Source: an uncultured Oscillospiraceae bacterium
GTDB taxonomy: Bacteria > Bacillota > Clostridia > Oscillospirales > Oscillospiraceae
Assembly: GCA_944385365.1 (NCBI GenBank)
Contig: CALWWW010000016.1
Span: 1 to 55,283 of the forward strand
Length of the DNA stretch: 55,283 nt
Direction: 5' to 3'
Shown here: piece by piece, positions 43,159 to 51,291 of the stretch
Layout of the letters: each line of letters begins with the position of its first letter
Numbering within the stretch: position 1 is the first letter of the stretch
Made by a program: the position numbers and the translations under genes
Notes under the pieces: model-generated
Seen by the model: only the letters and a program-made list of their open reading frames with translations
Told to the model about the DNA's origin: nothing
Database searches by the model: none

Positions 43159-43610
43159 CACATCCGTCCTGTGGAACCGAACCCACCGCTGCCCCGTGCC
43201 GTATCGCTGAGGGCATCGGTCTCCTGAAACTGTCCCCGCAGCACCGGCGTAATGACCAGCTGGGCAATGCGCTCCCCGTGCTCAATGGTTTGGGGCTCCG
43301 TACCGTGGTTGTGGAGGGCCACCAGAAATTCTCCCCGGTAATCTGAGTCCACAACGCCTACCTTGTTGGCCGGGGCCAGACCCCGTTTGGACGCCATACC
43401 GCTGCGGGCGTAGACCAGACCGGCATAGCCTACGGGGATTTCCATGGCCAGCCCCGTGTGGAGAAACACCGTTTCACCGGGGTCGATGGTCACCGGTTCG
43501 TCCAGGCAGGCGCACAGGTCCGCACCGGCGGCGTATTCGGAGCTGTAGACCGGCAGGCGGGCCCGTGGGTCCAGCTTTTGAACGGAAATGGGTTGCTGTA
43601 GCATAGCCAT
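43158..43610 (-). CDS. dut: dUTP diphosphatase
   Basis: 150 residues from the ATG at 43610, six bases after AAAGGAG (the GTG seven codons earlier lies before the ribosome site). Trimeric dUTPase motifs are in order: AGADLCA, YARSGMASKRGL, VGVVDSDYRGEF, GERIAQLVI and the C-terminal P-loop-like RGSGGFGSTG. It hydrolyses dUTP to dUMP, keeping uracil out of DNA and supplying dTMP synthesis. Between nrdG and the Nudix gene, so the three form a deoxynucleotide set. Confidence 0.96.
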   Translation of the reverse strand: MAMLQQPISVQKLDPRARLPVYSSEYAAGADLCACLDEPVTIDPGETVFLHTGLAMEIPVGYAGLVYARSGMASKRGLAPANKVGVVDSDYRGEFLVALHNHGTEPQTIEHGERIAQLVITPVLRGQFQETDALSDTARGSGGFGSTGRM

Positions 43611-43627
43611 AGAAAACTCCTTTGCGC

Positions 43628-44152
43628 TCACCGGCCGTCGTCCCAGAGAATGGTGCAGCCGGTGGAAATGGATGAGGGTACGGCAATCAGCCGCTGGTTG
43701 GAGGAGCCGCGGAACCGGAGGTTCAGATTCTTTTTGGCCTCCACAAAGGGACCGTCCACCAGCACGTCCAGATGGGACAGCATGGCGTCAATGGTCTCCT
43801 TGGGGCCGGGCTTCCCGCTGCGCAGACCCTCAAAGGTATATCCCGTAAAGCACCAGATGGATTTTTGGGGATAGCGCTGCCGGACAGCGTCCAGCAGCGG
43901 CAGCAGCGCCTCCCGGTTGGCCGGTTCCATGGGCTCACCGCCCAGAAGGGTCAGACCTTCCACATGGTCCGGGGCCAGCAGGTCCAGAATCTGGGCCACG
44001 GTCTCCCCGGTAAAGGGGCTGCCGTACTGGAAATCCCACGTCTCCGGCTGAAAACAGCCGGGACAGTGGTGGGTACAGCCGGAGACGAACAGGGACACCC
44101 GGACGCCGGGACCGTTGGCAATGTCACAGGGCTTGATGGCGGCGTAGTTCAT
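43628..44152 (-). CDS. nrdG: Anaerobic ribonucleotide reductase activating protein
   Basis: 174 residues from the ATG at 44152, seven bases after AAGGAGG. The radical SAM cluster motif is SGCTHHCPGCF; SAM-binding GGEP is in LTLLGGEPM. It generates the glycyl radical on the class III reductase NrdD under anaerobic conditions. nrdD is not in the window, although the two are usually adjacent. It is 16 bases downstream of an SLH-protein gene, so it is probably transcribed from that gene's promoter. Confidence 0.95.
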   Translation of the reverse strand: MNYAAIKPCDIANGPGVRVSLFVSGCTHHCPGCFQPETWDFQYGSPFTGETVAQILDLLAPDHVEGLTLLGGEPMEPANREALLPLLDAVRQRYPQKSIWCFTGYTFEGLRSGKPGPKETIDAMLSHLDVLVDGPFVEAKKNLNLRFRGSSNQRLIAVPSSISTGCTILWDDGR

Positions 44153-44168
44153 AGGCTTCCTCCTTGGA

Positions 44169-46013
44169 TTACCCTTCAATCAGAATGGTGACGGCGTCAA
44201 AGTCGGACACGTCGGTGTAGCTGCCGTAGATGGTCAATACCTGGTCCACCTTCAAATCCGACAGGCGCAGACCGCGGCCTGTGGCGGCGTTGAGGATGGT
44301 TACAGAACTGTCCACATCCACATAGACCAGACGCTGGCTGGTGTTGTTCAGAACGGTCAGCTGCCCATGGCGGGTGTCCACCGACAGCACCGTGCCGGTG
44401 AGCTTCCGGGAGGAGTCGCCGTTGCTGGTCAGCAGGTCCACGGAGAGGATGGTATCGCCCACGGCCTTGACGGAGACCAGATCGCCGGCCTGGACCGTGG
44501 AGGCCATGACCAGTTGGCCGTTGTGGTAGATGGTGACCGACGGGGAGAGGGTCATGGTGTGATTGATGCCGGTGTCATCGAGGATGGTCCAGGTGGTGCC
44601 GGAGGAGGTGGCCAGGACTGTGGTCAGGGTGCCGCGGACGGTCTGGGTGGTGTCCTTGGCCACGATTTTCTGGAGATCGTTGCCCACGACGGTGACGGTG
44701 ACTTCCATACCGACGGCCAGCCGGTCCACGGAGATGGACGTACTGCCCCACAGAAGCTGGGGCAGGGAATCCAGCTCCATGGAAATCTGCACGGTGCTGC
44801 CGTCATCATCGGTGATGTAGACGTTGACGGTGCTGCCGAAGGTCACAGAGGAGATGACGCCGTCCACGGTCCGGGTGGCGCTGGAGGCGGTCACATCGGT
44901 GACGCTGCCGGATTTGTTCTTGATGAGCGTCAGGAACATGCCGCTGCCGATGGACGACGCCGTACCGGTGGTACCGTCGGTGAAGGACACCTTGGTGGTC
45001 TGGGGCAGAATCAGGGTGCTGGTCTCCTTGGTTTTGACGTCGATGATCTGCAAAAACCGGTTGTTGTTGGTGACGGAATAGTTCTTGACCACGGCCTGCT
45101 GGACGGTGGTGCCGGTGAGATTGTACACGGTGACCCGGACGATGTTGCCGTCACGCATCTGAATCCGGACACGGGAACCGGCCTGGCTGGAGCTGAGAAG
45201 CTTGTCGCCGGTGCTGGTGACGATCTCGGCTTCGGCGGGAATGGAATAGGTCCGCTGGAATCCCATATTGTCCCGCAGGACCAGACGACCGCCGCTGTAG
45301 TCCAGCATCATGCCCTCCACGGCGGTGCCGTCGTATTCCTCAATCCACAAAGTCTGGTTCTGGGCTTCTAGGTATTCCAGGCTGCGCACCAGCATGGTGG
45401 CCATGACGGCGCGGCTCACCTGGGAGTGGGGCAGAAATTCGTTGTCGTCGTTGCCGTTGACAATCTTGTTGTCCAGCAGAATGGCGATATGGCCCCGGTA
45501 ATCCCGGGTAATATCCGTGGTGTCCTTGAAGGTCAGCACCACGCCGCTGTCGTTGAGCGCATCGGCTTCGTCGTTGAGCTGCAATGCCCGGACAAAGAGC
45601 ACCGACAGCAGTTCCTTGTCGATGGCGGAGGTGAGACGCAGGTTTTTCAGCTCGTTCTGGGACAGAATGCCCGTGGCCAGACACAGTTCCAGCTCGTCAT
45701 AGGCCCAGCTGAGGGTGGGGTCCACATAGGTGGCCACAAAGGTGCCGTAATCCTCGTGAATCCGGGCCGAAACGTCCTCGGAGGGATTGTAGAGCCGGGT
45801 CAGCAGCGCGATGGCTTCGCAGGCGGTAACGATCCGGTCGGGCTTGACGGTGCCGTCTGCATAGCCGGTCAGATAGCCCAGGTCGGCCAGCTCATTGAGA
45901 TAGGGCGCGGCCCAGTGATCTTCCAAATCCGTAAACTCCGCTGCAAGCACCGGTGTGGGCAGGGAAGAGAGCAGCCCCAAGGACAGCAGCAGCGCGACAA
46001 TCCGCTTTTTCAT
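44169..46013 (-). CDS. Secreted SLH-domain cell-surface protein
   Basis: 614 residues from the ATG at 46013 (GAGGTG upstream). Residues 1-24 are a signal peptide ending VLAA. Residues 25-215 hold three SLH repeats (FTDLEDHWAAPYLNELADLG, LTSAIDKELLSVLFVRALQL, FLPHSQVSRAVMATMLVRSL). Residues about 225-614 are a beta-rich, Thr/Ser/Val-rich region that looks like several repeats of about 70-90 residues (recurring TTxTVxG-like turns). Probably an S-layer-type envelope protein. First gene of a run that continues with nrdG, dut and Nudix. Confidence 0.85.
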   Translation of the reverse strand: MKKRIVALLLSLGLLSSLPTPVLAAEFTDLEDHWAAPYLNELADLGYLTGYADGTVKPDRIVTACEAIALLTRLYNPSEDVSARIHEDYGTFVATYVDPTLSWAYDELELCLATGILSQNELKNLRLTSAIDKELLSVLFVRALQLNDEADALNDSGVVLTFKDTTDITRDYRGHIAILLDNKIVNGNDDNEFLPHSQVSRAVMATMLVRSLEYLEAQNQTLWIEEYDGTAVEGMMLDYSGGRLVLRDNMGFQRTYSIPAEAEIVTSTGDKLLSSSQAGSRVRIQMRDGNIVRVTVYNLTGTTVQQAVVKNYSVTNNNRFLQIIDVKTKETSTLILPQTTKVSFTDGTTGTASSIGSGMFLTLIKNKSGSVTDVTASSATRTVDGVISSVTFGSTVNVYITDDDGSTVQISMELDSLPQLLWGSTSISVDRLAVGMEVTVTVVGNDLQKIVAKDTTQTVRGTLTTVLATSSGTTWTILDDTGINHTMTLSPSVTIYHNGQLVMASTVQAGDLVSVKAVGDTILSVDLLTSNGDSSRKLTGTVLSVDTRHGQLTVLNNTSQRLVYVDVDSSVTILNAATGRGLRLSDLKVDQVLTIYGSYTDVSDFDAVTILIEG

Positions 46014-46052
46014 ATGGTTACACCTCACTGTGTTGTTTGTGGTAATACCATG

Positions 46053-46061
46053 AGTATATCA
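46053..46061 (-). promoter_or_regulatory. Extended -10 promoter of the SLH gene
   Basis: Minus strand TGATATACT: a TG extension plus -10 TATACT (46058-46053), 40 bases ahead of the start; no clear -35. Confidence 0.5.
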
Positions 46062-46184
46062 TAAACCGGACCATTTCCATAGAGCTATCGGAAAAATATA
46101 CGCAAAAACCATAAAATTTTTCTTTTCCGGGGGGCGGCCATGGAGTATAATGGAGCCAAGATAAAAAAATGGAGGGAACACCCA

Positions 46185-47141
46185 ATGTATGATGTAGCAG
46201 CCATCGGTGAACTTTTGATCGATTTTACTGTGGACCGCATCCAGGAGGACGGCTATCCCGTCATGGCCGCCCATCCCGGCGGCGCGCCGGCCAACTTCCT
46301 GGCCGCTCTGACCAAGTACGGCAAAAAGACTGCCATGATTGCCAAGGTGGGCGACGACGCCCTGGGCCGCCAGCTGGTCCAGACCTTGCAGCAGGTAGGC
46401 ATTGACGGCCGCGGCGTTCTGGTGGACGGCTCCGTGTTTACCACCCTGGCTTTCGTTACACGGGACGCCAACGGCGAGCGGGAATTCTCCTTTGCCAGAA
46501 AGCCCGGCGCAGACATGCTCCTGACTGCCGACGAGGTGCCCTATGACCTGATCGACCAGTCCAAGGTGCTCCACTTCGGTACCGTGTGCATGACCAACGA
46601 ACCCTCCCGGACGGCCCACTACAAAGCGGTGGAATACGCCCGGCAGCAGGGAAAGCTGGTGACCTTCGACCCCAACCTGCGCGAACCTCTGTGGGCCGAC
46701 CTGGAGGATGCCAAGGAACAGATGTTCTGGGGCTTCCGCCATGCCGATGTGGTAAAGATCAGCGACAATGAGGTGGAGTTCCTCTTCGGCTGCTCCGTGG
46801 AGGAGGGCGCAGAAAAGCTCCTGAAGGAGTTCGGCGTCAAGCTGGTCTTTGTGACCCTGGGCAAAGACGGCTGCTACTTCGCCAACGGCAAGGGCAGCGG
46901 ACGGGTCCCCGGCGTCACCGACATCAACGTGGTGGACACCACCGGCGCTGGTGATATCTTCGGCGGCAGCGCCGTCACAGGTCTGCTGGAGCTGGGCAAG
47001 GCTCCCGAGGACGTGACCGTGGAGGAAATGGCCCAAATCGCCGCCTTTGCCTGTACGGCGGCCAGCCTGTCCACCACCAATCTGGGCGGCATTTTCAGCG
47101 TACCGGAGCGGGCCGTCGTGGAAGCGAGGGTGCAGCAATGA
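46185..47141 (+). CDS. PfkB family carbohydrate kinase, fructokinase-like
   Basis: 318 residues from the ATG at 46185, after GGAGGG. The PfkB signature 1 is GGAPANFLAALTKYGKKTAM; signature 2 is DTTGAGDIFGGSAVTGLL with the catalytic Asp in GAGD. IGELLIDF and FDPNLREPLW are typical of fructokinases (ScrK-like), so fructose is the likely sugar, to be taken as inference. Its stop overlaps the start of the next small gene. A -10 TATAAT lies at 46146-46151 with a weak -35. Confidence 0.92.
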   Translation: MYDVAAIGELLIDFTVDRIQEDGYPVMAAHPGGAPANFLAALTKYGKKTAMIAKVGDDALGRQLVQTLQQVGIDGRGVLVDGSVFTTLAFVTRDANGEREFSFARKPGADMLLTADEVPYDLIDQSKVLHFGTVCMTNEPSRTAHYKAVEYARQQGKLVTFDPNLREPLWADLEDAKEQMFWGFRHADVVKISDNEVEFLFGCSVEEGAEKLLKEFGVKLVFVTLGKDGCYFANGKGSGRVPGVTDINVVDTTGAGDIFGGSAVTGLLELGKAPEDVTVEEMAQIAAFACTAASLSTTNLGGIFSVPERAVVEARVQQ

Positions 47142-47446
47142 GCGACAAGCTGGAACAGGCGTTTACCGACGCGCTGACCAAGGCTATGGACGAGGCCGAC
47201 GGCCTGGGCGTGGCCCAGAAGCGGCTGCGGGCCGATGTGGAACGGTTCGGCGGCGCGGCCTGTGCCCGGGAATTGCTGAAAAAACAGCGCCGGTCCGATG
47301 GCTTTGAAGCCCTTTCTGATTTGGGCCGCCTGGATTTGAGTTTGGAAGCGCTGGTGACGGCGGGGAAGTTCGGCTCCCTGTTCACCGATGACGAGGTGAA
47401 CCAGTGCTTTACCGCTCTGTGCGACAACAACTATTATCGGATCTGA
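47138..47446 (+). CDS. Small protein of unknown function
   Basis: 102 residues, translationally coupled to the sugar kinase (ATGA overlap). Mostly helical. The middle and end (LDLSLEALVTAGKFGSLFTDDEV, split here as LDLSLEALV and FGSLFTDDEV) resemble a motif of short uncharacterised clostridial proteins. No catalytic motif, membrane segment or signal peptide. Coupling suggests an accessory role to the kinase, but nothing shows it. Confidence 0.7.
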   Translation: MSDKLEQAFTDALTKAMDEADGLGVAQKRLRADVERFGGAACARELLKKQRRSDGFEALSDLGRLDLSLEALVTAGKFGSLFTDDEVNQCFTALCDNNYYRI

Positions 47447-47458
47447 TTCCATAGGAAC

Positions 47459-47501
47459 AAGGTCTCCGGCTGCCACCCAGAAGGGTTGGGCCGGAGGCCT
47501 T
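47459..47501 (+). terminator. Hairpin after the PfkB pair (terminator or attenuator)
   Basis: Arms AAGGTCTCCGGC and GCCGGAGGCCTT (one wobble) enclose a CCACCC-AGAA-GGGTTGG-type inner hairpin. The T-run is poor (TTATTC), and it ends four bases before the next gene's ribosome site. Confidence 0.5.
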
Positions 47502-47518
47502 ATTCAAAGGAGAATACT

Positions 47519-48316
47519 GTGAATTTTATCGAACTGAAAAAAATTGAAAATGAAACGGAACGTGTGAACAGAACATATGATATATTCAACGAAGACAGCA
47601 GACTCAATCATTCCAAAGCTGCACGAGTTGAATTTCTGACCACTGTCCATTATATAGAAAAATATTTACAAGAGGGCGACAAAATCCTCGATATTGGCGC
47701 AGGTGCAGGGGAATACAGCCTGTACTTTGCCCGCAAGGGATATAAAGTGTCGGCGCTTGAACTGGCCGATGCCAATATTGCAGCGTTCAGAAAGAAGCTC
47801 ACGCCCGAAGATCATATCGACCTCGTTCAAGGAAATGCGCTTGACCTGTCTCGTTATGCAGAGAATTCCTTTGACATTGTACTGTTATTCGGCCCCCTGT
47901 ATCACTTAGAAAACGAGGCGGACAAACAGAACTGTATCAGCGAAGCAAAACGCGTCTGCAAGGATGACGGCAAGATTTTCTTTGCCTTTATCTCCAATGA
48001 CTTCGTATTTCTCACGGAACTTGCATACGATGTGAACTACTTTTCAAGCGGAGACTATGATAAGAAAACATTCAAGCTCAACAATTTCCCGTTTGTGTTC
48101 CACACAGCCGATGCTGCAAGAGCGCTTCTTGCGGAAGGAGGTATCCGGGTACTGCATGAGGTTGCAGCGGATGGGGCATCCGAACTGATGGCGGAAAGGA
48201 TCAACAAAATGACCGACGAGGACTACGCACAATATCTTCGATATCACTTCTACATATGCGAAAAGCCCGAACTGTTTGGCATGACGAATCACTTTCTGTT
48301 TGTGGGAGAAAAGTAA
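47519..48316 (+). CDS. Class I SAM-dependent methyltransferase
   Basis: 265 residues from the GTG at 47519, after AAAGGAG; an in-frame start 11 codons earlier lies inside the hairpin. The SAM-binding motif I is ILDIGAGAGEYSLYFA, the acidic motif II is SALELADANI, and motif IV is FDIVLLFGPLYHL. The substrate is not predictable. Base use is clearly AT-richer than the genes to either side (many AAA, GAA, ATT codons), suggesting later acquisition. It starts the AT-rich patch that ends at 51.2 kb. Confidence 0.88.
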   Translation: MNFIELKKIENETERVNRTYDIFNEDSRLNHSKAARVEFLTTVHYIEKYLQEGDKILDIGAGAGEYSLYFARKGYKVSALELADANIAAFRKKLTPEDHIDLVQGNALDLSRYAENSFDIVLLFGPLYHLENEADKQNCISEAKRVCKDDGKIFFAFISNDFVFLTELAYDVNYFSSGDYDKKTFKLNNFPFVFHTADAARALLAEGGIRVLHEVAADGASELMAERINKMTDEDYAQYLRYHFYICEKPELFGMTNHFLFVGEK

Positions 48317-48351
48317 GAATACCTACTGCTACAAAATCTGACTGGAACCGT

Positions 48352-48396
48352 AAAAGACCCCCGGCAGCCGCCCCAAAGAGCGTGCCGGGGGTTTTG
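48352..48396 (+). terminator. Terminator after the methyltransferase gene
   Basis: Arms ACCCCCGGCA and TGCCGGGGGT with flanking AAAA and TTTT; loop of about 16 bases. Confidence 0.8.
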
Positions 48397-48446
48397 ATCT
48401 GTGAAACGCGATTCACCCAAATCCGTAGCGAAGGAGACGTAATAGG

Positions 48447-48842
48447 ATGGAGTTCAATCAACTCATACCGGAACTGACAGTTAAAAATATAGAAAAAACA
48501 AAAAATTTCTATCTCGATGTGTTGAAGTTTAAGCTGGAATATGAAAGACGAGAGGAGAAGTTCCTATTCCTATCTTTTGAAGGTACTCAATTCATGTTTG
48601 AGGAACTGCATGAAGATGGATGGAATGTTGCAGAAATGACGTATCCTTTCGGTCGAGGCGTTAATTTTTCGATTGAAGTGGACGACATTGAGAAACTCTA
48701 TCAGCACATTGTCTGCTCCCAGTATCCACTTTTTCGTCCTATGATGATTAACAAATACGAAATGAATGGTCAGTCTTTAGAACAAAAAGAATTTCTGGTA
48801 CAAGATCCAGACGGATATTTATTAAGATTTACCCATGAATAA
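48447..48842 (+). CDS. VOC family protein (glyoxalase/bleomycin-resistance fold)
   Basis: 131 residues. Two beta-alpha-beta-beta-beta units: IPELTVKNIEKTKNFYLDVL starts the first, and VNFSIEVDDIEKLYQ starts the second. It ends with the typical FLVQDPDGYLLRF. This arrangement is that of bleomycin-resistance-like VOC proteins, which may bind a small hydrophobic compound rather than catalyse. AT-rich codon use as in its neighbours. Start ATG 13 bases after AAGGAG. Confidence 0.88.
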   Translation: MEFNQLIPELTVKNIEKTKNFYLDVLKFKLEYERREEKFLFLSFEGTQFMFEELHEDGWNVAEMTYPFGRGVNFSIEVDDIEKLYQHIVCSQYPLFRPMMINKYEMNGQSLEQKEFLVQDPDGYLLRFTHE

Positions 48843-49077
48843 TATAAAAACTGCTACTTCTGGTTAAGAACGCAAAGCCAGCCGGACCGGTCAACAGCCT
48901 GGCGAACCGTTCCGGCTGTCAGGGGAGGTTCTGTGGGTGCAGTCGGTTCGCTTTGCTGCATGTTTTTAGTAATATGGCAGTGCAGCCTTAACTTTATTCC
49001 ACAATTTGCCGATATACTAATTAGATATGATAGCTGGAAAGATGCTATTACTTAAAGATAGTAAAGGAGGAGTTTCT
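48843..49077 (+). other. Intergenic stretch with one hairpin and a possible promoter
   Basis: A hairpin at 48880-48917 has arms AGCCGGACCGGT and ACCGTTCCGGCT (one mismatch), with no T-run. A possible -10 TATACT lies at 49013-49018 without a good -35. Nothing else recognised. Confidence 0.4.
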
Positions 49078-49980
49078 ATGAAAGTGGCGTCTGCTTATTG
49101 CACTATGCCGCTGAACAGCGTTCTCAGCACAAACCGTATAGGACAAACAGGTGGGAATGGCCAGGGGGTATTTGGTGCCCGCTTGCCGTTCCAGCAGAAT
49201 CATCCATTGTTTGCACCGAATGGAACCTCGTCCGGTGTCATGGATCTTCTGAACAAACAAAAAATGGCAATTGAAGATCGAAAAAATGAATTACTTGCAT
49301 CGGCCCAGGAAAAGGGCTTGTCGCAGGATTACATTCAGGCGCAGCTGGACTCCTACGATGAGCAGATTAAAAAAATTGATGAACAGATCAGTGAAGTATC
49401 GGTTCAGCAAATGATGACGGCTGCTGAACAGCAGAAAACTGTGATTAAGCAGAATGACAACCGGCCTAAAACGGAGCAGGAAATTCAAAATGAAAAAATG
49501 AACAATTTGATGGCTATATCCTCTGGATTTGACAGAATTTCTATTACAAACTCCGTAAAAAATAGAATTGATGGAGCCAGCCGCGTTTTGAAAACGGAGA
49601 TTGAACTGGATAAAGCACGTGCAGGCTCCTCTCCCGGTGCTGCTGAGTCGATTGCAAAAAAAGAAGAAGAATTGGCCGCAATGCAGCAGCAGTCCAGAGC
49701 CTTGAACGTTAAAATCGGAGAGCAGATAGCCGATGTCAATGAGCAGATTCAGGAGAATAACAAGCCAATTGATAAGGTGGAAACTGACGATACAACGGGC
49801 AAGGACGATACCACAGTTGCAGAGGACAAAAACGATGCGGAAAATGTTTCCAAGGACAGTGAGCCAGTAAATACCAGCGGAACTGCCATGTTCCAGGCAT
49901 GGATTTCCCAATATATTCAGATGGAAAATCTGCCGGAATCATACGCTCCAGAAACGGCACAGGTCAATATTTTCGCATGA
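49078..49980 (+). CDS. Unknown coiled-coil protein
   Basis: 300 residues from the ATG at 49078, five bases after AAAGGAGGAG. No signal peptide and no membrane helix. The N-terminus is Ser/Thr/Asn/Gly rich (MKVASAYCTMPLNSVLSTN). Residues about 60-125 are a strongly charged predicted coiled coil (YDEQIKKIDEQISEVSVQQM). Residues about 180-235 hold a second helical block (VLKTEIELDKARAG, KEEELAAMQQQSRALNVKIG). An acidic Asp/Thr-rich linker precedes the end. It looks like clostridial FlxA-like or export-associated coiled-coil proteins, but I cannot assign a family. First of three unknown genes in the same direction. Confidence 0.75.
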   Translation: MKVASAYCTMPLNSVLSTNRIGQTGGNGQGVFGARLPFQQNHPLFAPNGTSSGVMDLLNKQKMAIEDRKNELLASAQEKGLSQDYIQAQLDSYDEQIKKIDEQISEVSVQQMMTAAEQQKTVIKQNDNRPKTEQEIQNEKMNNLMAISSGFDRISITNSVKNRIDGASRVLKTEIELDKARAGSSPGAAESIAKKEEELAAMQQQSRALNVKIGEQIADVNEQIQENNKPIDKVETDDTTGKDDTTVAEDKNDAENVSKDSEPVNTSGTAMFQAWISQYIQMENLPESYAPETAQVNIFA

Positions 49981-50071
49981 TATTGTGATCGGAAAACCCT
50001 GGAACAATGCGTTAATTTATGACAGCTGCCGCTTCAGAAATTGACTGGTACGGTTATATAGGAGGGTTACT

Positions 50072-50572
50072 ATGAGCTCCAATATGGATGCAAAACAGGA
50101 TCTTTTAAAGGTATTGCTGAAATGTTTTGGTTCTGTCCTGATCGTATATCTGCTTTTTACACCGGTTGTCTATGCTGGTAATTTGCTTTATGGACGTTGG
50201 AGCGGTGCAGAGTGGCTGCTCATTTTCGCATATCTCAGTCAATTTTTAGCAGTGCTCTGTGTTGGAATCTATCAGAGACGGAAAAACCAGAATATTATCA
50301 TGGGTGACAAAAAGTGGTCCATTTTTATTCTTCTTTGCATCTGTTTTGTACTATCCTTTGTGCTGCATTTGGAGGATATTCCGTCTAAATGGTATATGAC
50401 CTGGGCCACGACCCTTCACCTCTATGACATTTTCGCTGACAATCTATTTTTCCTTGTGCTCATTGAGCAATTGTTTAACAAATACCTTCTGACAAGTTTC
50501 TTGATTTGTTCGCTCATTGTTTTCTGCAAGCCATTGAAAAAAAGAAAAGGTTATATTCAAGTGAGCAGGTGA
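50072..50572 (+). CDS. Unknown four-helix membrane protein
   Basis: 166 residues. Predicted helices at about 18-38 (FGSVLIVYLLFTPVVYAG), 46-66, 80-100 (WSIFILLCICFVLSFVLHL) and 120-152. The C-terminal tail is Lys/Arg rich (KPLKKRKG), likely cytoplasmic. ATG after AGGAGGG. No family recognised. Ends five bases before the next gene, so the two are almost certainly cotranscribed. Confidence 0.72.
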   Translation: MSSNMDAKQDLLKVLLKCFGSVLIVYLLFTPVVYAGNLLYGRWSGAEWLLIFAYLSQFLAVLCVGIYQRRKNQNIIMGDKKWSIFILLCICFVLSFVLHLEDIPSKWYMTWATTLHLYDIFADNLFFLVLIEQLFNKYLLTSFLICSLIVFCKPLKKRKGYIQVSR

Positions 50573-50577
50573 CAAAC

Positions 50578-51186
50578 ATGATTTCCTCTGTATCCGCATT
50601 TACAAACGCTTCTGCATACACACAAAATGCAAGGAGAACCCAGGGCAGCAATTTTGACATCTCCAAGCCCATTACGGTGTATATGCTGGATGAACAGTGC
50701 ATTTATTCCTCTACCGCGGCAGATGGTCAATCTGTCCATGTGATGTATGAGGAAGGCTCGACACCGGAAGACCCTGTGGTCCGCATTTTTGGAAATTCGC
50801 TGTCCGGCGAATATGAAGAGATCGTACATATCAATGAGATTGACCCTTCCAATGCAACCTATGCTGAACTTTGCGCCTTACTGGCCCATAAAAACCGGAC
50901 AGGTGAGTATACATCAGGACAGAAAACGCTGCTGGAGCCGGTGCCGTTCGGCGTTGATCGCGGTGATTATTCTGCCAGGGGCAACTTCGTTCAGAAAGTC
51001 AGAGAGTATGGTTCCGGCAATCAGCAGAATGGCGTCTATTGGATGGCGTCTACCGGCGAAAGTCTGCTGAACTTTTATGACCAGTATATGGAAGAATTGT
51101 CGAAGAACGCAAAGAATACGCAAAAGGCGGCATTGGCGTCACTGACCATTGACTATATGGGCCGATTTCGTGTAAAAACAACCTGA
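50578..51186 (+). CDS. Unknown protein, third gene of the cassette
   Basis: 202 residues from the ATG at 50578, with a weak AGGTG site; it probably relies on coupling to the membrane-protein gene. The N-terminus (MISSVSAFTNASAYTQNA) is small-residue rich with no classical signal peptide. This style of N-terminus is shared with the coiled-coil protein two genes upstream, and it is seen in clostridial proteins of unknown role. The body (ITVYMLDEQCIYSSTAADG, EIDPSNATYAELCALLAH) suggests an alpha/beta domain. The C-terminus is helical, ending FRVKTT. No catalytic motif recognised. Confidence 0.72.
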   Translation: MISSVSAFTNASAYTQNARRTQGSNFDISKPITVYMLDEQCIYSSTAADGQSVHVMYEEGSTPEDPVVRIFGNSLSGEYEEIVHINEIDPSNATYAELCALLAHKNRTGEYTSGQKTLLEPVPFGVDRGDYSARGNFVQKVREYGSGNQQNGVYWMASTGESLLNFYDQYMEELSKNAKNTQKAALASLTIDYMGRFRVKTT

Positions 51187-51238
51187 GCACGGTCAGCGTG
51201 TATGCGTGTGATGACAAAATTACCCAAGAAAGTGTGAG

Positions 51239-51276
51239 AAAACCGGGTGTGCTGCATGGCAGCGCACCCGGTTTTT
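51239..51276. terminator. Bidirectional terminator between the unknown cassette and gdhA
   Basis: Arms AAAACCGGGTGTGCTGC and GCAGCGCACCCGGTTTTT around ATG, between converging genes. Confidence 0.9.
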
Positions 51277-51291
51277 GCTGTTTTATTGGGA

